A stretch of 64,000 nucleotides of DNA from Dactylosporangium fulvum (GCF_025137375.1 NZ_CP073720.1:5542501-5606500), one strand, 5' to 3'. Counted from the stretch's first letter, positions 15,832 through 26,006 are shown. The notes: a model not told the origin generated them from the letters alone. Program-made: numbers and translations.

Positions 15832-18800
15832 ATGCAGTTCGTGCGCAGGTACCTGCCGTTTGTCGCATTACTGACACTGGTGGCGTCGCTCATCGGGCCG
15901 ATGCCGCCGGTGCGTGCGGCGACCCCGCCCGGATTCGCCACGCAACTCGTCGTCGGCGCCGGGCTGGACGGCCCCAGCGGATTCGAAATCGCGCCCGACG
16001 GGCGCATTTTCATCCTGGAGCGCACCGGAAAGATCAAGATCTTCAAGGACGGGCACCTGCTCACGCAGCCCTTCGCCGACCTGCCCTCGGAGGCGTCGGG
16101 CGACCGCGGCCTGATCGGCATCGCCTTCGACCCGGGATTCGGCGTCGCCAACCATTACGTCTACTTCTATTACACCGGGCACGACCTGCTCAATCACCTG
16201 GTGCGTTTCGACGCCTCGGGTGACGTCGGCACCGACGGCCCGTACACCATTTTCCAGACACAATCACCCTCACAACTGCTGCACGTCGGCGGCAGCATCC
16301 GCTTCGGCCCGGACGGGAAGCTGTACTTCGCCGTCGGCGACAACGGCTACCCGCCGAACGCGCAGGACCTGTCCAATCCGCACGGGAAAATCCTGCGGAT
16401 CAACCCGGACGGCACCATTCCGCCGGACAACCCCTTCGCCGGGCAGCCCGGGAAACTCGGGGCGATCTGGGCGTACGGGTTCCGCAATCCCTGGCGGTTC
16501 CAGTTCGACAGCGCGACCGGCCGGCTCTACGGCGGCGACGTCGGCGACTTCACCTGGGAGGAGCTCAACCTCGTCGTCAAGGGCGGCAACTACGGCTGGC
16601 CGGTCCACGAGGGCCGCTGCACGGCGGCGTGCGCCGGCTACGTCGAGCCGCTGACCGCCTACAACCACGACGGCGGCAGCGGGGCGGTGACCGCCGGGCC
16701 GGTCTACCGCGGAACCCAGTTCCCGCCCGAGTACCGCGGCAGCCTGTTCTTCGGCGACTACTCCCGCGGGTTCATCAAGCAGGCGCTGCTCGACGACGCC
16801 GGCCAGATCACGCAGGTGAAGGACTTCGACGTCGACGCCGGCAGCGTCGTGGACCTCAAGGTCGCCCCGGACGGCTCGCTGTACTACATCACGTACTTTC
16901 CCGGCCAGCTCTACCGCGTGTCGTACAGCCTCGCCGGGAACGCGCCGATCGTGCGCGCGTCGTCGGACTCGACCGGCGGTGAGGAGCCGCTCACGGTCCA
17001 CTTCTCCAGCGCCGGCACGAGCGACCCGGACGGTGACGACCTGAGCTACCACTGGGATCTCGGCGACGGCAGCACCAGTGCCGCCGCCAACCCCACCAAG
17101 ACCTACAGCACGGTGGGTGTGTACCCGGTGACGCTGACGGTGTCCGACGGGCAGAACACCGTCACATCGAGGCCCATCGTGATCCAGGTGGGATCACCGC
17201 CGACGGTCGCCATCGCGGCGCCCGTCGACGGGTCCCGGTACAACTCCGGCGACACCATCACGTACAACGCCTTCGGCACCGACGCGGCGGGCTTCGACGT
17301 CAGCGACGGCGACCTCAAGACCGAGGTGTTCCTGCACCACAACACGCACCTGCACCCGTTCGTCGGGCCGCTCACCGGCCGCGTCGGCACGTTCACGATC
17401 CCGACCACCGGCGAGGCGTCGGCCGACACCTGGTTCGAGGTGAAGGTGACCGTCACCGACCGCAACGGCCTGTCCGCCAGCAGGTCGGTGTTCATCTACC
17501 CGAACACGTCGGTGCTGACGTTCGCGACGGCCCCGCCCGGGCTCGGGCTGACCCTCGACGGCGTGCCGATCCGGACACCCGACGCGGTGCAGGGCGTCGT
17601 CGGGTTCAAGCGCGAGATCGCCGCACCGCCGACCGCGGTCGACGCGAACGGAAACGTGTACCACTTCACCGGCTGGTCCGACGGCGGCGCGATCCGGCAC
17701 TTCGTCACCACCCCGGCAGCCGACGCGACCTTCACGGCCCACTACGCGCCGTCGCCGCCGTTCACCGCGGAGTTCTTCAACAACCAGGACCTGCGGGGAC
17801 CGCCGGTCCTGACGCGCCAGGACCGGCAGGTCGACTTCCTCTGGTCGACCGACCCGCCCGGGCCGGGCGTGAACGCGGACCACTTCTCGGCGCGCTGGAC
17901 GAAGCAGCAGTACTTCGCCGCCGGCCGCTACCGGTTCACGATCGCCTCCGACGACGGCGCCCGGCTCTACCTCGACGACCAGCTCGTCATCGACCAGTGG
18001 CACGACCAGGGACCCACCGCCTACGACCACGTCGTGGACTTCGCGGCGGGCGAGCACAAGGTACGGATGGAGTTCTACGACAACGTCGTCGACGCGAGCG
18101 CCAAGCTGTCCTGGGAGACCACGCCGGACCAGCCGCGCGACGTGTTCCTCGCCGAGTACTGGAACACGCCCGGCGCCGGCACCGCGCCGACGGTCCCGGC
18201 CACCCGGCCGCGGCTGAGCCGCGACGAGGCGGCCGTCGACCACGACTGGGGCCCCGGCTCCCCCGGCGCCGGCATCGACCCCGACCACTTCGTCGCGCGG
18301 TACACCCGCTCGGTGACGCTCACCGCCGGCTACTACGACTTCACCACCACCACGGACGACGGCGTGCGGCTGTGGGTCGACGGCCAGAAGGTGATCGACC
18401 GCTGGGTCGACCAGGGCGCGACCGACCACACGGCGCGGCTGGTGCTCGGCGGCGGCGCGCACACGATCGTCATGGAGTACTACGAGAACGACGCCTCGGC
18501 GCTGGCCCGCCTGACCTGGTCCCGGGCCGGCGACCTGCCATCGGCACCGCCCTGGACGGCGAGGTACTGGAACACGCCCGGCGCGGGCAGCGCCCCGGCC
18601 GTCCCGGCCCGCGCGCCCGACCTGACCCGCCCGGAGAGCGCGATCCAGCTCGACGGCTCCCCCGGCGGCGGCATCGGCGACGACCACTTCGTCGCGGTGT
18701 ACACCCGCACCGACGTGCTGCCCGCCGGCCTCTACCGCTTCAGCGGCACCAGCGACGACGGCGTCCGTGTGTTCGTCGACGACCAGCCGGTGGTCGACAA

Positions 18801-19701
18801 GTGGCGCGAGCAGAACGAGGCGTTCACCGCCGACAAGCTGGTCTCCGGGGGGCCGCACGCGATCCGGGTCGAGTACTACGAGAACGCCGCCGGCAACCAG
18901 CTGCGCGCCGACTACCGGCGCGTCGGCGACGTCACCTCCCCGCCGGGCTGGGACGGCGCCTACTACGCGAACACCACGCTGTCCGGCGTGCCGGCGATCG
19001 CGCGGCAGGACGCGGCCGTCGACTTCGACTGGGGCGCCGGCCCGCCCGGCCCCGGCCTGCCCGCCGACGGCTTCTCGGCCCGCTGGACGCGCACCGACAT
19101 CCTGGCCGCCGGGATCTACACGTTCCGGCTCGTCGCCGACGACGGCGCCCGCCTCTTCGTCGACGGCGTGCTCGTCCTGGACGAGTGGCGCGACCAGCCC
19201 CCGACGACGTTCGTCATCCAGCGCAACCTCGCCGAGGGCGCGCACGTGATCACCGTCGAGTACTACGAGCGGGCGGCCGGCGCGATCGCCCGGCTCACCT
19301 ACGACAAGACCGCCGACCCGCCGCCGCCCGTACCGTGGACGGCCTCCTACTACGCCGGCACCGGCCTCGCGGGGCAACCCCTGCTGACCCGCGAGGAGAC
19401 GGCGGTCGACCACGACTGGGGCGACGGCGCCCCGGCCGAGGACGTGCCCGCCGACGGCTTCTCCGCCCGCTGGACCAGGACCGACCACCTGGCCGGCGGC
19501 ACGTACCGCATCACCGCCACCAGTGACGACGGCATCCGCGTGCTCGTCGACGGAGCCGTGGTGATCGACGGATGGTCCGACCATCCGCCGACCACGTACA
19601 CGTTCGAAACCGCCCTGACCGAAGGCGCCCACACGTTCACGGTCGAGTACTTCGACAGCGGCGGCGGCGCACTGGCGCGCTGTTCGGTCATCCGGTTGTA
19701 G
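15832..19701 (+). CDS. Secreted PQQ-type sugar dehydrogenase with PKD and five PA14 domains
   Basis: 1289 residues. A signal peptide ends near VRAATPP (about 30). A beta-propeller of the soluble glucose/sorbosone dehydrogenase type covers about 35-365 (RGLIGIAFDPGF, LHVGGSIRFGPDGKLYFAVGD, YGFRNPWRFQFD, GGNYGWPVHEG). A PKD domain is at 369-454 (WDLGDGSTS, TYSTVGVYPVTLTVSDG) and a beta-rich stretch to 640. Five PA14 domains follow at about 642-760, 772-900, 907-1030, 1040-1160 and 1168-1289, each with SDDG or TDDG and hRW or EW motifs. PA14 domains often bind glycans. It is the first gene of a four-gene operon. GTG 15841 is an alternative start. PQQ use is inferred. Confidence 0.8.
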   Translation: MQFVRRYLPFVALLTLVASLIGPMPPVRAATPPGFATQLVVGAGLDGPSGFEIAPDGRIFILERTGKIKIFKDGHLLTQPFADLPSEASGDRGLIGIAFDPGFGVANHYVYFYYTGHDLLNHLVRFDASGDVGTDGPYTIFQTQSPSQLLHVGGSIRFGPDGKLYFAVGDNGYPPNAQDLSNPHGKILRINPDGTIPPDNPFAGQPGKLGAIWAYGFRNPWRFQFDSATGRLYGGDVGDFTWEELNLVVKGGNYGWPVHEGRCTAACAGYVEPLTAYNHDGGSGAVTAGPVYRGTQFPPEYRGSLFFGDYSRGFIKQALLDDAGQITQVKDFDVDAGSVVDLKVAPDGSLYYITYFPGQLYRVSYSLAGNAPIVRASSDSTGGEEPLTVHFSSAGTSDPDGDDLSYHWDLGDGSTSAAANPTKTYSTVGVYPVTLTVSDGQNTVTSRPIVIQVGSPPTVAIAAPVDGSRYNSGDTITYNAFGTDAAGFDVSDGDLKTEVFLHHNTHLHPFVGPLTGRVGTFTIPTTGEASADTWFEVKVTVTDRNGLSASRSVFIYPNTSVLTFATAPPGLGLTLDGVPIRTPDAVQGVVGFKREIAAPPTAVDANGNVYHFTGWSDGGAIRHFVTTPAADATFTAHYAPSPPFTAEFFNNQDLRGPPVLTRQDRQVDFLWSTDPPGPGVNADHFSARWTKQQYFAAGRYRFTIASDDGARLYLDDQLVIDQWHDQGPTAYDHVVDFAAGEHKVRMEFYDNVVDASAKLSWETTPDQPRDVFLAEYWNTPGAGTAPTVPATRPRLSRDEAAVDHDWGPGSPGAGIDPDHFVARYTRSVTLTAGYYDFTTTTDDGVRLWVDGQKVIDRWVDQGATDHTARLVLGGGAHTIVMEYYENDASALARLTWSRAGDLPSAPPWTARYWNTPGAGSAPAVPARAPDLTRPESAIQLDGSPGGGIGDDHFVAVYTRTDVLPAGLYRFSGTSDDGVRVFVDDQPVVDKWREQNEAFTADKLVSGGPHAIRVEYYENAAGNQLRADYRRVGDVTSPPGWDGAYYANTTLSGVPAIARQDAAVDFDWGAGPPGPGLPADGFSARWTRTDILAAGIYTFRLVADDGARLFVDGVLVLDEWRDQPPTTFVIQRNLAEGAHVITVEYYERAAGAIARLTYDKTADPPPPVPWTASYYAGTGLAGQPLLTREETAVDHDWGDGAPAEDVPADGFSARWTRTDHLAGGTYRITATSDDGIRVLVDGAVVIDGWSDHPPTTYTFETALTEGAHTFTVEYFDSGGGALARCSVIRL

Positions 19702-19716
19702 CGAAGGAGATTCCCC

Positions 19717-21819
19717 GTGACCACCCCACTGGCCACGATCGTCGTGCCGTGCCGGCACGAGGAGGACAACGTAGGCCCCTTGATCGAACGGCTTTCGCAG
19801 GTCCTGACCGACGCCGAACTGGTGTTCGTCGACGACAGCGACGACGACCGTACCGTCGACGCCATCGCCCTGGCCGCGGCGCGGCTCGAACGCGACGACC
19901 TGCGCGTGCGGGTCTTCCACCGCAGCGGCGCCCAGCGCGTCGGCGGGCTGGCCGGCGCGGTGGCCGACGGCTACCGGCGCGCACGGGCGGTGAAGGCGCT
20001 CGTCATGGACGCCGACCTCCAGCACCCGCCGGAGCTCGTGCCGGCGATGCTCGCCGCGCTCGACGGCCACGACCTGGTGATGGCCAGCCGCTACCGCGAG
20101 GGCGGCAACACCGGCGGCCTCGACGGCCCCCTGCGGCGCGTCGTGTCGACCGGGTCGACGGTCCTCGCCCGGATCGCGTTCCCGTTCGCCCTGCGCGGCG
20201 TCACCGACCCGATGACCGGCTTCTTCGGCGTCCGCCTCGACAAGGTCGACCCCGAGCGGCTGCGCTCCCGCGGCTTCAAGATCCTGCTGGAGATCCTGGC
20301 GCGGTATCCGCGGCTGCGCCGCACCGAGCTGCCGCTCGACTTCGGCCGGCGGGTGGCGGGGGCCAGCAAGGGCGATGTGCGCCAGGGGATGCTGTACCTG
20401 CGGCAGCTGCCGTGGCTGCGGCTGGTGACCTGGCTGTCCGGCCCGGCGGCGCGCTGGGCGGCCGGGCTCACGCTCGTCGCGGCGGTCACCGCCGGGCTGG
20501 TGCTCTCGCCGCTGTCCGGCGCGGCGGTCCTCGCCCTGCTCGTCACCGCCGTCGCGCTGTACAACACCGTCGTCGGCGCCCTCGAGGTGCGCTGGCGCCT
20601 CTACGGCTGGCGGACCCCGGAGGCGGTCGAGCAGATGCGCTGGCCGGCCGCCGGGGAGGACGAGCACCACGAGAAGTTCTCCATCATCGTGCCCGCGCTG
20701 CACGAGGACCTCGTCATCGCCGCCACGCTGCGGCACCTCCTCGAGCAGGACTACGGCGACTACGAGATCCTGGTCTCGCTCGTCGAGGGCGACGACCCGA
20801 CGATCGCCGAGGTGCGGCGGGTGCAGGCCGACGACGACCCGCACCACCGCGTGAGGACGGTCATCCGCTCCTATCCGAAGTCCAACAAGCCGCGCCAGCT
20901 CAACGCCGCCCTGGCCGCCGCCACCGGTACGGTCATCGGCGTCATCGACGCGGAGGACGACGTCGCACCGCAGCTGCTGACCCGGGTCAACACGCTGCTC
21001 GGCCACACCGGGGCCGACGTCGTGCAGGGCGGTGTGCAGCTGATGACACTGGGCCGGCGGGTGCGCGACTGGTTCAAGGTGCACAACGTCATGGAGTACT
21101 TCTTCTGGTTCACCAGCCGGATGTTCTACCAGGTGCGCACCGGTTTCGTGCCGCTGGGCGGCAACACCGTGTTCATCCGGCGCGAGCTGATGGAGAAGGC
21201 CGGCGGCTGGCCCGACAACCTCACCGAGGACTGCGCGCTCGGCGTTCTGCTCTGCACGCGGTACAACGCGCGGGTGGTCGCCGCCTACGAGCCGGAACTT
21301 GCCACGCGCGAGGAGGTGCCGCAGACGATCGCCGACCGGAAGGCCGGATCGCTGTTCTGGCAGCGGGTCCGCTGGAACCAGGGTTTCCTGAGCATCCTGC
21401 TCGAGGGCCGCTGGTCGACGCTGCCGACGCTGCGGCAGCGGATCCTCGCGGGGTACATCCTGGCCACGCCCTTCCTGCAGGCGTTCTCGGCCCTGCTGAT
21501 CCCGCTGTCCATCGCGACGATCGTCTGGCTCAAGGTCCCGGTGTTCGTGGCGATGCTGATGTACGCCCCCTTCCTGCCCATCCTGATCACGCTCGCCACG
21601 CAGGTCGTCGGGCTGCGGGAGTTCGCGCACGCCTACCGGCAGAAGGTGCTGTGGCGGCACTACGCGTTCCTGCTGGTCGGCGCGCCCCTGTACCAGTGGG
21701 TGCTCATGGGCGCCGCGTTCTGGGCGGTCTGGCAGCACATCGACGGCAACACCACCTGGCACAAGACCGCCCACGGCGGCCACCACCGGCCCGCTCTGGT
21801 CGTGGAAGGTGCCGCGTGA
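19717..21819 (+). CDS. Fusion of two GT2 glycosyltransferases
   Basis: 700 residues. Domain 1 (about 1-225) is like dolichyl/polyprenyl-phosphate sugar synthases: IVVPCRHEEDNV, FVDDSDDD, MDADLQHPPELV, MTGFFGVR. Two membrane segments link it to domain 2 (about 319-560), a processive GT2 of the cellulose-synthase type with IDAEDD, TEDCAL and QRVRW (D, D, TED, QxxRW all present). Several membrane segments follow. One protein could therefore make a lipid-linked sugar and also polymerise or extend a glycan at the membrane. GTG 19717 has GAAGGAGA 6 nt upstream and lies 15 bases after the previous stop. Confidence 0.85.
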   Translation: MTTPLATIVVPCRHEEDNVGPLIERLSQVLTDAELVFVDDSDDDRTVDAIALAAARLERDDLRVRVFHRSGAQRVGGLAGAVADGYRRARAVKALVMDADLQHPPELVPAMLAALDGHDLVMASRYREGGNTGGLDGPLRRVVSTGSTVLARIAFPFALRGVTDPMTGFFGVRLDKVDPERLRSRGFKILLEILARYPRLRRTELPLDFGRRVAGASKGDVRQGMLYLRQLPWLRLVTWLSGPAARWAAGLTLVAAVTAGLVLSPLSGAAVLALLVTAVALYNTVVGALEVRWRLYGWRTPEAVEQMRWPAAGEDEHHEKFSIIVPALHEDLVIAATLRHLLEQDYGDYEILVSLVEGDDPTIAEVRRVQADDDPHHRVRTVIRSYPKSNKPRQLNAALAAATGTVIGVIDAEDDVAPQLLTRVNTLLGHTGADVVQGGVQLMTLGRRVRDWFKVHNVMEYFFWFTSRMFYQVRTGFVPLGGNTVFIRRELMEKAGGWPDNLTEDCALGVLLCTRYNARVVAAYEPELATREEVPQTIADRKAGSLFWQRVRWNQGFLSILLEGRWSTLPTLRQRILAGYILATPFLQAFSALLIPLSIATIVWLKVPVFVAMLMYAPFLPILITLATQVVGLREFAHAYRQKVLWRHYAFLLVGAPLYQWVLMGAAFWAVWQHIDGNTTWHKTAHGGHHRPALVVEGAA

Positions 21820-23333
21820 CCGCGGTCCTCGAGGTCGAGCGCAGCCCGGTCCGCGCTCCCGCCGTCGTCGAGCGGCGCCCCTCACGATGGCGGCACCACC
21901 GCAGGAGCCTGCTCGTCCTCGGCCCGCTGCTGCTCGTCGCCGGGCTGGTCAACGGCTGGAACCTGCACGGCTGGCCGGGACGGATCAACGACGACGAGGG
22001 CACCTACGTCAACCAGGCGTGGGCGATGCTCGACCACGGCGGCCTGTCCCACTACACGTACTGGTACGACCACCCGTTCCTCGGCTGGGCCATCATCGCC
22101 GGTTACGCCGGGCTCACCGACGGTTTCGACCGGGCGCCCAGCGCGGTCATGGTCGGCCGGGAGGTCATGCTCATCTCGGCGCTGGCCGGCTGCGCGCTGC
22201 TGTTCCTCCTGGCCCGGCGGCTGCGGCTCAACCGGGGCTGGGCCGCGGTCGCGGTCGCGCTGTTCGCGCTCAGCCCGCTCGCGGTCTTCTTCCACCGCAT
22301 GGTCTTCCTGGACAACCTCGCGACCATGTTCATCCTGGCCGCGATGGCGGCGGCCGCGTCGCCCCGGCGCAGCGTCGGCGCGGCGCTGTGGAGCTCGATC
22401 TGGTTCGCGTCGGCCACGCTGTGCAAGGAGACCATCGTCATCCTGCTCCCCGCGCTGGTCTGGCTCCTGGTGCGGCACACCGACAAGCGGACCCGGAAGT
22501 GGAACCTCGGCGTCTTCTTCGTCTCCTTCGGCGTGCTCGTCGCGTCGTACCCGGTGTTCGCCCTGCTGAAGAACGAACTGCTGCCGGGCGAAGGGCACGT
22601 CAGCCTGAGCTGGGCGCTGTGGTGGCAGCTGTTCGGCCGCTCCGGCAGCGGCAGCCTGCTGGACCCGTCGTCGGGCACGTTCAGCCTGGCGAAGTCGTGG
22701 ACCGACCTCGACCCGTGGCTGCTCCTGCCGGGTGTCCTGCTGATCCCGGCCGGGCTGGCGGTGGCGCGGCTGCGCCCGATCGGGATCGCGCTGCTGATCC
22801 AGGTCGTGATGATGTGCCGCGGCGGATACCTGCCGTTCGCGTACGTCATCGCGCTGCTGCCGTTCGCCGCGCTGCTCGTCGCCGGCGCGGGCGACCTGCT
22901 GTGGTCCCGCGGCCGCACCTGGCGGGCCGCGCCGGTCGCCGCCGCGGTCCTGGCCGCCGTGCTGGTGGTCCCGGCGTGGGCGGCCACCCTGTACGAGCAG
23001 TCGAAGACCGACGGCAGCGCCAACTCCCGGGCGGCGACCAGGTGGGTCGTCGACAACGTGCCCCGCGACGCCGTGGTGGTCACCGACGACTACATCTGGA
23101 TGGACCTCAAGCTCGCCGGGTTCACGAGGCCGGTGTGGTTGTGGAAGGTCGACACCGACCCGGAGGTCATGGCGGAGGTCCTGCCCGCGGGGGCCGCCAG
23201 CATCGACTACGTCGTCATGGCCGACCAGGCCGACAGCACGCTCGCGTCGCTGCCGACGCTGAAGGAGGGCATCGCCGGCGCCACGGTCGTGGCCCGCTTC
23301 GGCGAGATCGTCGTCCGGCGGGTGGGCGCGTGA
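21816..23333 (+). CDS. GT-C family (GT39/ArnT-like) membrane glycosyltransferase
   Basis: 505 residues with about ten membrane segments. The first outward loop holds INDDEGTYVNQ, the acidic catalytic pair of GT-C enzymes that use polyprenyl-phosphate sugars. A soluble C-terminal part (about 400-505) begins at TRWVVDNVPRDAVVV. GTG 21816 overlaps the previous stop as GTGA, so translation is coupled. Role inferred: transfer of the lipid-linked sugar made by the upstream fusion protein onto an exported acceptor. Confidence 0.8.
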   Translation: MTAVLEVERSPVRAPAVVERRPSRWRHHRRSLLVLGPLLLVAGLVNGWNLHGWPGRINDDEGTYVNQAWAMLDHGGLSHYTYWYDHPFLGWAIIAGYAGLTDGFDRAPSAVMVGREVMLISALAGCALLFLLARRLRLNRGWAAVAVALFALSPLAVFFHRMVFLDNLATMFILAAMAAAASPRRSVGAALWSSIWFASATLCKETIVILLPALVWLLVRHTDKRTRKWNLGVFFVSFGVLVASYPVFALLKNELLPGEGHVSLSWALWWQLFGRSGSGSLLDPSSGTFSLAKSWTDLDPWLLLPGVLLIPAGLAVARLRPIGIALLIQVVMMCRGGYLPFAYVIALLPFAALLVAGAGDLLWSRGRTWRAAPVAAAVLAAVLVVPAWAATLYEQSKTDGSANSRAATRWVVDNVPRDAVVVTDDYIWMDLKLAGFTRPVWLWKVDTDPEVMAEVLPAGAASIDYVVMADQADSTLASLPTLKEGIAGATVVARFGEIVVRRVGA

Positions 23334-23773
23334 AACGGTTGCTCAGGTTCGCCGGCTTCGGCGCGGCGGGCGCCTCCGGCGTGCTGCCCAACCTGGCGGT
23401 GATGTGGCTGCTCGTCGACCACCTGCACGTCCACTACATCGTGGCGGCGGTGGCCGCGACGGAGGTCGCGATCTGCTGGAACTTCACGCTCGTCGACCTG
23501 GTCGTGTTCCGTGCCCGGCGGGCCCGGCACTGGGCGGGCCGCTTCGTGCGGTTCCTGGTGCTGAACAACCTGGACCTGGCCGTACGGCTGCCGCTGCTGG
23601 CCGCGCTGGTGACCTGGTGGCACGTGGACGAGCTGCTGGCCAACCTCGGCACGATCCTGCTGGCGTTCGTCCTGCGGTTCGGCGTCACCGACCGTGTCAT
23701 CTACCGCCCGCCGGCTCCCGAGCCCGCGCCGGCGCCGGTACCGGCGGTCGTGGTGGCCGAGAGCACGACGTGA
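23330..23773 (+). CDS. GtrA-family membrane protein
   Basis: 147 residues, four membrane segments, with the family pattern FAGFGAAGASG at the N-terminus and WNFTLVDLVVF in the middle. GtrA proteins are thought to move polyprenyl-phosphate sugars across the membrane or assist that step. The C-terminal Pro/Ala tail (PEPAPAPVPA) is extra. GTG 23330 overlaps the upstream stop (GTGA). It closes the operon and fits between donor synthesis and the outward-facing GT-C enzyme. Confidence 0.85.
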   Translation: MKRLLRFAGFGAAGASGVLPNLAVMWLLVDHLHVHYIVAAVAATEVAICWNFTLVDLVVFRARRARHWAGRFVRFLVLNNLDLAVRLPLLAALVTWWHVDELLANLGTILLAFVLRFGVTDRVIYRPPAPEPAPAPVPAVVVAESTT

Positions 23774-23847
23774 CCCGCCGGGACCCGGCGGCGCCCGGAC
23801 GGTGACCTCCCTGCGCCGCGCCGACCCGGCTGCGGCATGCTGTTGCC

Positions 23848-24288
23848 GTGAACTTCGAACTGGGCACCGACGGCCCGCGGGTGATCGTGGCCGGTGTCGA
23901 TGGTTCGGAGACGTCGATGCGGGCCGGGGCGTATGCCGCCGGGCTGGCGCGGCGGGAACGGGCGCGGCTCGTCGTCGTCTACGTGACCGGGGCGCCGGCC
24001 GCGAGCCGGCTCATCCCGGACGCGGCCGGCGCGATCGAGCAGGCGCTCGCCGAGGCGACCGAGGACATGCGCCGCCAGGTCGCGGCGGGTGCCGCCTACG
24101 CGGGCGTCAACGCCGAGTTCGTGGCGGTGCGCGGCGACCCGTACCAGGAGCTGGTACGGGTCGCCGATGCGCTTCGCGCCGACGCGGTCGTGGTCGGCTC
24201 GTCGCGACATTTCGGGCACCGCTTCGTCGGTTCCCTCGCTGTCCGCCTGGTGAAGGCGGGCCGCTGGCCCGTCACGGTGGTCCCCTGA
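23848..24288 (+). CDS. Universal stress protein, UspA fold
   Basis: 146 residues, one Usp domain. IVAGVDGSETS opens strand 1 and ADAVVVGSSRHFG to VGSLAVRLV closes it. The ATP motif G-2X-G-9X-G(S/T) is imperfect: GSSR replaces GxxG, while the final GS is kept, so nucleotide binding is uncertain. A CATGCT hexamer ends 6 nt before GTG 23848. It ends 6 bases from the stop of a convergent transporter gene. Confidence 0.85.
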   Translation: MNFELGTDGPRVIVAGVDGSETSMRAGAYAAGLARRERARLVVVYVTGAPAASRLIPDAAGAIEQALAEATEDMRRQVAAGAAYAGVNAEFVAVRGDPYQELVRVADALRADAVVVGSSRHFGHRFVGSLAVRLVKAGRWPVTVVP

Positions 24289-24294
24289 CGCTCC

Positions 24295-25827
24295 TCAGCC
24301 GGTCGTGGTCGTGCCCGGGCCGGGCGCGGCCGTGTCCTGGCCGGGCGCGTGGAGGCCCGCGCCGACCGCGGACAGCGGCGTGGCCACGTGTTCGAGGGAC
24401 CTGCCCTCGGCGTCGACGCCGATGACCGCCTCGACCACACCACCGATGATCATCACCAGGGCGCCGATCAGGTAGCCGATGAACAGCTTGCCCGGGTCCT
24501 CACCCTCGCCGATCAGCCAGCCGTAGAAGACCGGGCCGATCGCGCCGAAGCACTGCGCGATGGCGAAGAACACCGCGATCGCCTGCGCCCGGACCTCGAG
24601 CGGGAAGATCTCGCTGACGGTGAGGTACGCCGAGCTCGCGCCCGCCGAGGCGAAGAAGAAGATGACGCACCAGGCGAGTGTCTGGGTGAACGCGTTGAGG
24701 ATGCCCGCGTCGAACATCCACGCCGAGATCGCCAGCAGCACGCCGGAGAGGACGTACGTCCCGGCGATCATCTTGCGCCGGCCGACGGTGTCGAAGAGGT
24801 GTCCGAGCAGCAGCGGACCGGCGAGGTTGCCGACGGCGAACGCGATCAGGTAGATCGGAGTCTGCTCCGCGTCGACGTGGTAGAACTTCGACAGCACCAG
24901 CGTGTACGTGAAGAAGATCGCGTTGTAGAGGAACGACTGCGTGATCATCAGCGTCGCGCTGAGCGCCGACCGCGTCGGGTAGCGCGAGAAGAGCACCTTG
25001 ATCAGCGAGAGGTAGCCGTGCGAACGCGACGGCTTCACCTCGATCGCGTGCGACTCGTCGACCGGGGCGAGCGTCTGGCCGGAGCGCTCGACGTCACGCT
25101 CGATGGACGCGATGTTCGCCTCCGCCTCCGCCTCACGGCCGTGCATGATGAGCCAGCGCGGGCTCTCCGGGAGGTGCTTGCGCAGGTTCCAGATCGCCAG
25201 GCCGATGATCGGGCCGATGAGAAAGCCCAGCCGCCAGGCGATGTTCAGCGAGATGTGGTTGAGCAGCACGTACGTGCCGAGAGTGCCGATGATGGCGCCG
25301 CCCCAGTAGGTGCCGTTCACGCCGATGTCGACGCGCCCGCGGTACTTCGCCGGCATCATCTCGTCGATCGCCGAGTTGATGGCGGCGTACTCGCCGCCGA
25401 TGCCGGCGCCCGCGATGAACCGGGTCAGATACAGGAAGACCAGGCCGAAGGTGTCGCTGCCCCAGGTCAGCGCGGTCAGCGCGTTGCCGGCGAGGTAGAC
25501 GCCGAGCGTCACGACGAAGAGGTTCTTGCGGCCCAGCGCGTCGGAGAGCCGGCCGAAGAACAGCGCGCCGAACACCTCACCCAGCAGGTAGACGGTGGCG
25601 ATCGCGCCGACCTCCGTGCTGCTGAGGCCGAGCGTCTCCTGCTTGTTGAGGACCGCCCCGATCGCACTCGCGATCGTGATCTCCAGGCCGTCGAGGACCC
25701 AGGCGGTGCCGAGCGCCAGCACCATCCGGGTGTGGAACGGCGCCCAGGACAGCCGGTCGATCCGCGCGGGGATGAGGCTGCGGATGACGCCGCCGGCCGG
25801 TGCCGGGGCGGCTGGCGTTTCGGACAA
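24295..25827 (-). CDS. MFS sugar-porter transporter
   Basis: 510 residues, twelve membrane segments. Sugar-porter marks are present: GRLSDALGRKN after TM2, a GxxGGE segment (GAGIGGEYAAINSAI), PESPRWL after TM6, and GHLFDTVGRRK in the second half. TTG 25827 is the chosen start because GGGAGG lies 6 nt upstream; no other in-frame start has a ribosome site. The divergent GH64 gene and a LacI-type box lie upstream, so it may import glucan breakdown sugars. The actual substrate is inferred only from this context. Confidence 0.85.
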   Translation of the reverse strand: MSETPAAPAPAGGVIRSLIPARIDRLSWAPFHTRMVLALGTAWVLDGLEITIASAIGAVLNKQETLGLSSTEVGAIATVYLLGEVFGALFFGRLSDALGRKNLFVVTLGVYLAGNALTALTWGSDTFGLVFLYLTRFIAGAGIGGEYAAINSAIDEMMPAKYRGRVDIGVNGTYWGGAIIGTLGTYVLLNHISLNIAWRLGFLIGPIIGLAIWNLRKHLPESPRWLIMHGREAEAEANIASIERDVERSGQTLAPVDESHAIEVKPSRSHGYLSLIKVLFSRYPTRSALSATLMITQSFLYNAIFFTYTLVLSKFYHVDAEQTPIYLIAFAVGNLAGPLLLGHLFDTVGRRKMIAGTYVLSGVLLAISAWMFDAGILNAFTQTLAWCVIFFFASAGASSAYLTVSEIFPLEVRAQAIAVFFAIAQCFGAIGPVFYGWLIGEGEDPGKLFIGYLIGALVMIIGGVVEAVIGVDAEGRSLEHVATPLSAVGAGLHAPGQDTAAPGPGTTTTG

Positions 25828-26006
25828 GATGCACCTCCCAAAGCGGTCCGGCGCCCGGGGCGTCGACCGGTACTGCAGAGCGAAGCGTCTTCGCAACAGC
25901 CCGTGCCCTGATCAGCTTTTCCCGAAACCCGCCGCGGAACCCGTCGCATCGGCGCGTTTCGAAACGCCACTTGACGCGGCCCTACGAATCGACGACGCTC
26001 AGCATG

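Noticed and set aside
17194..21885. A 1563-codon open frame on the minus strand opposite the dehydrogenase and GT2 genes
   Set aside because: It is antisense to two genes with clear domains, has no recognisable motif, and is rich in Arg/Gly/Val-type residues expected from reading GC-rich codons backwards.
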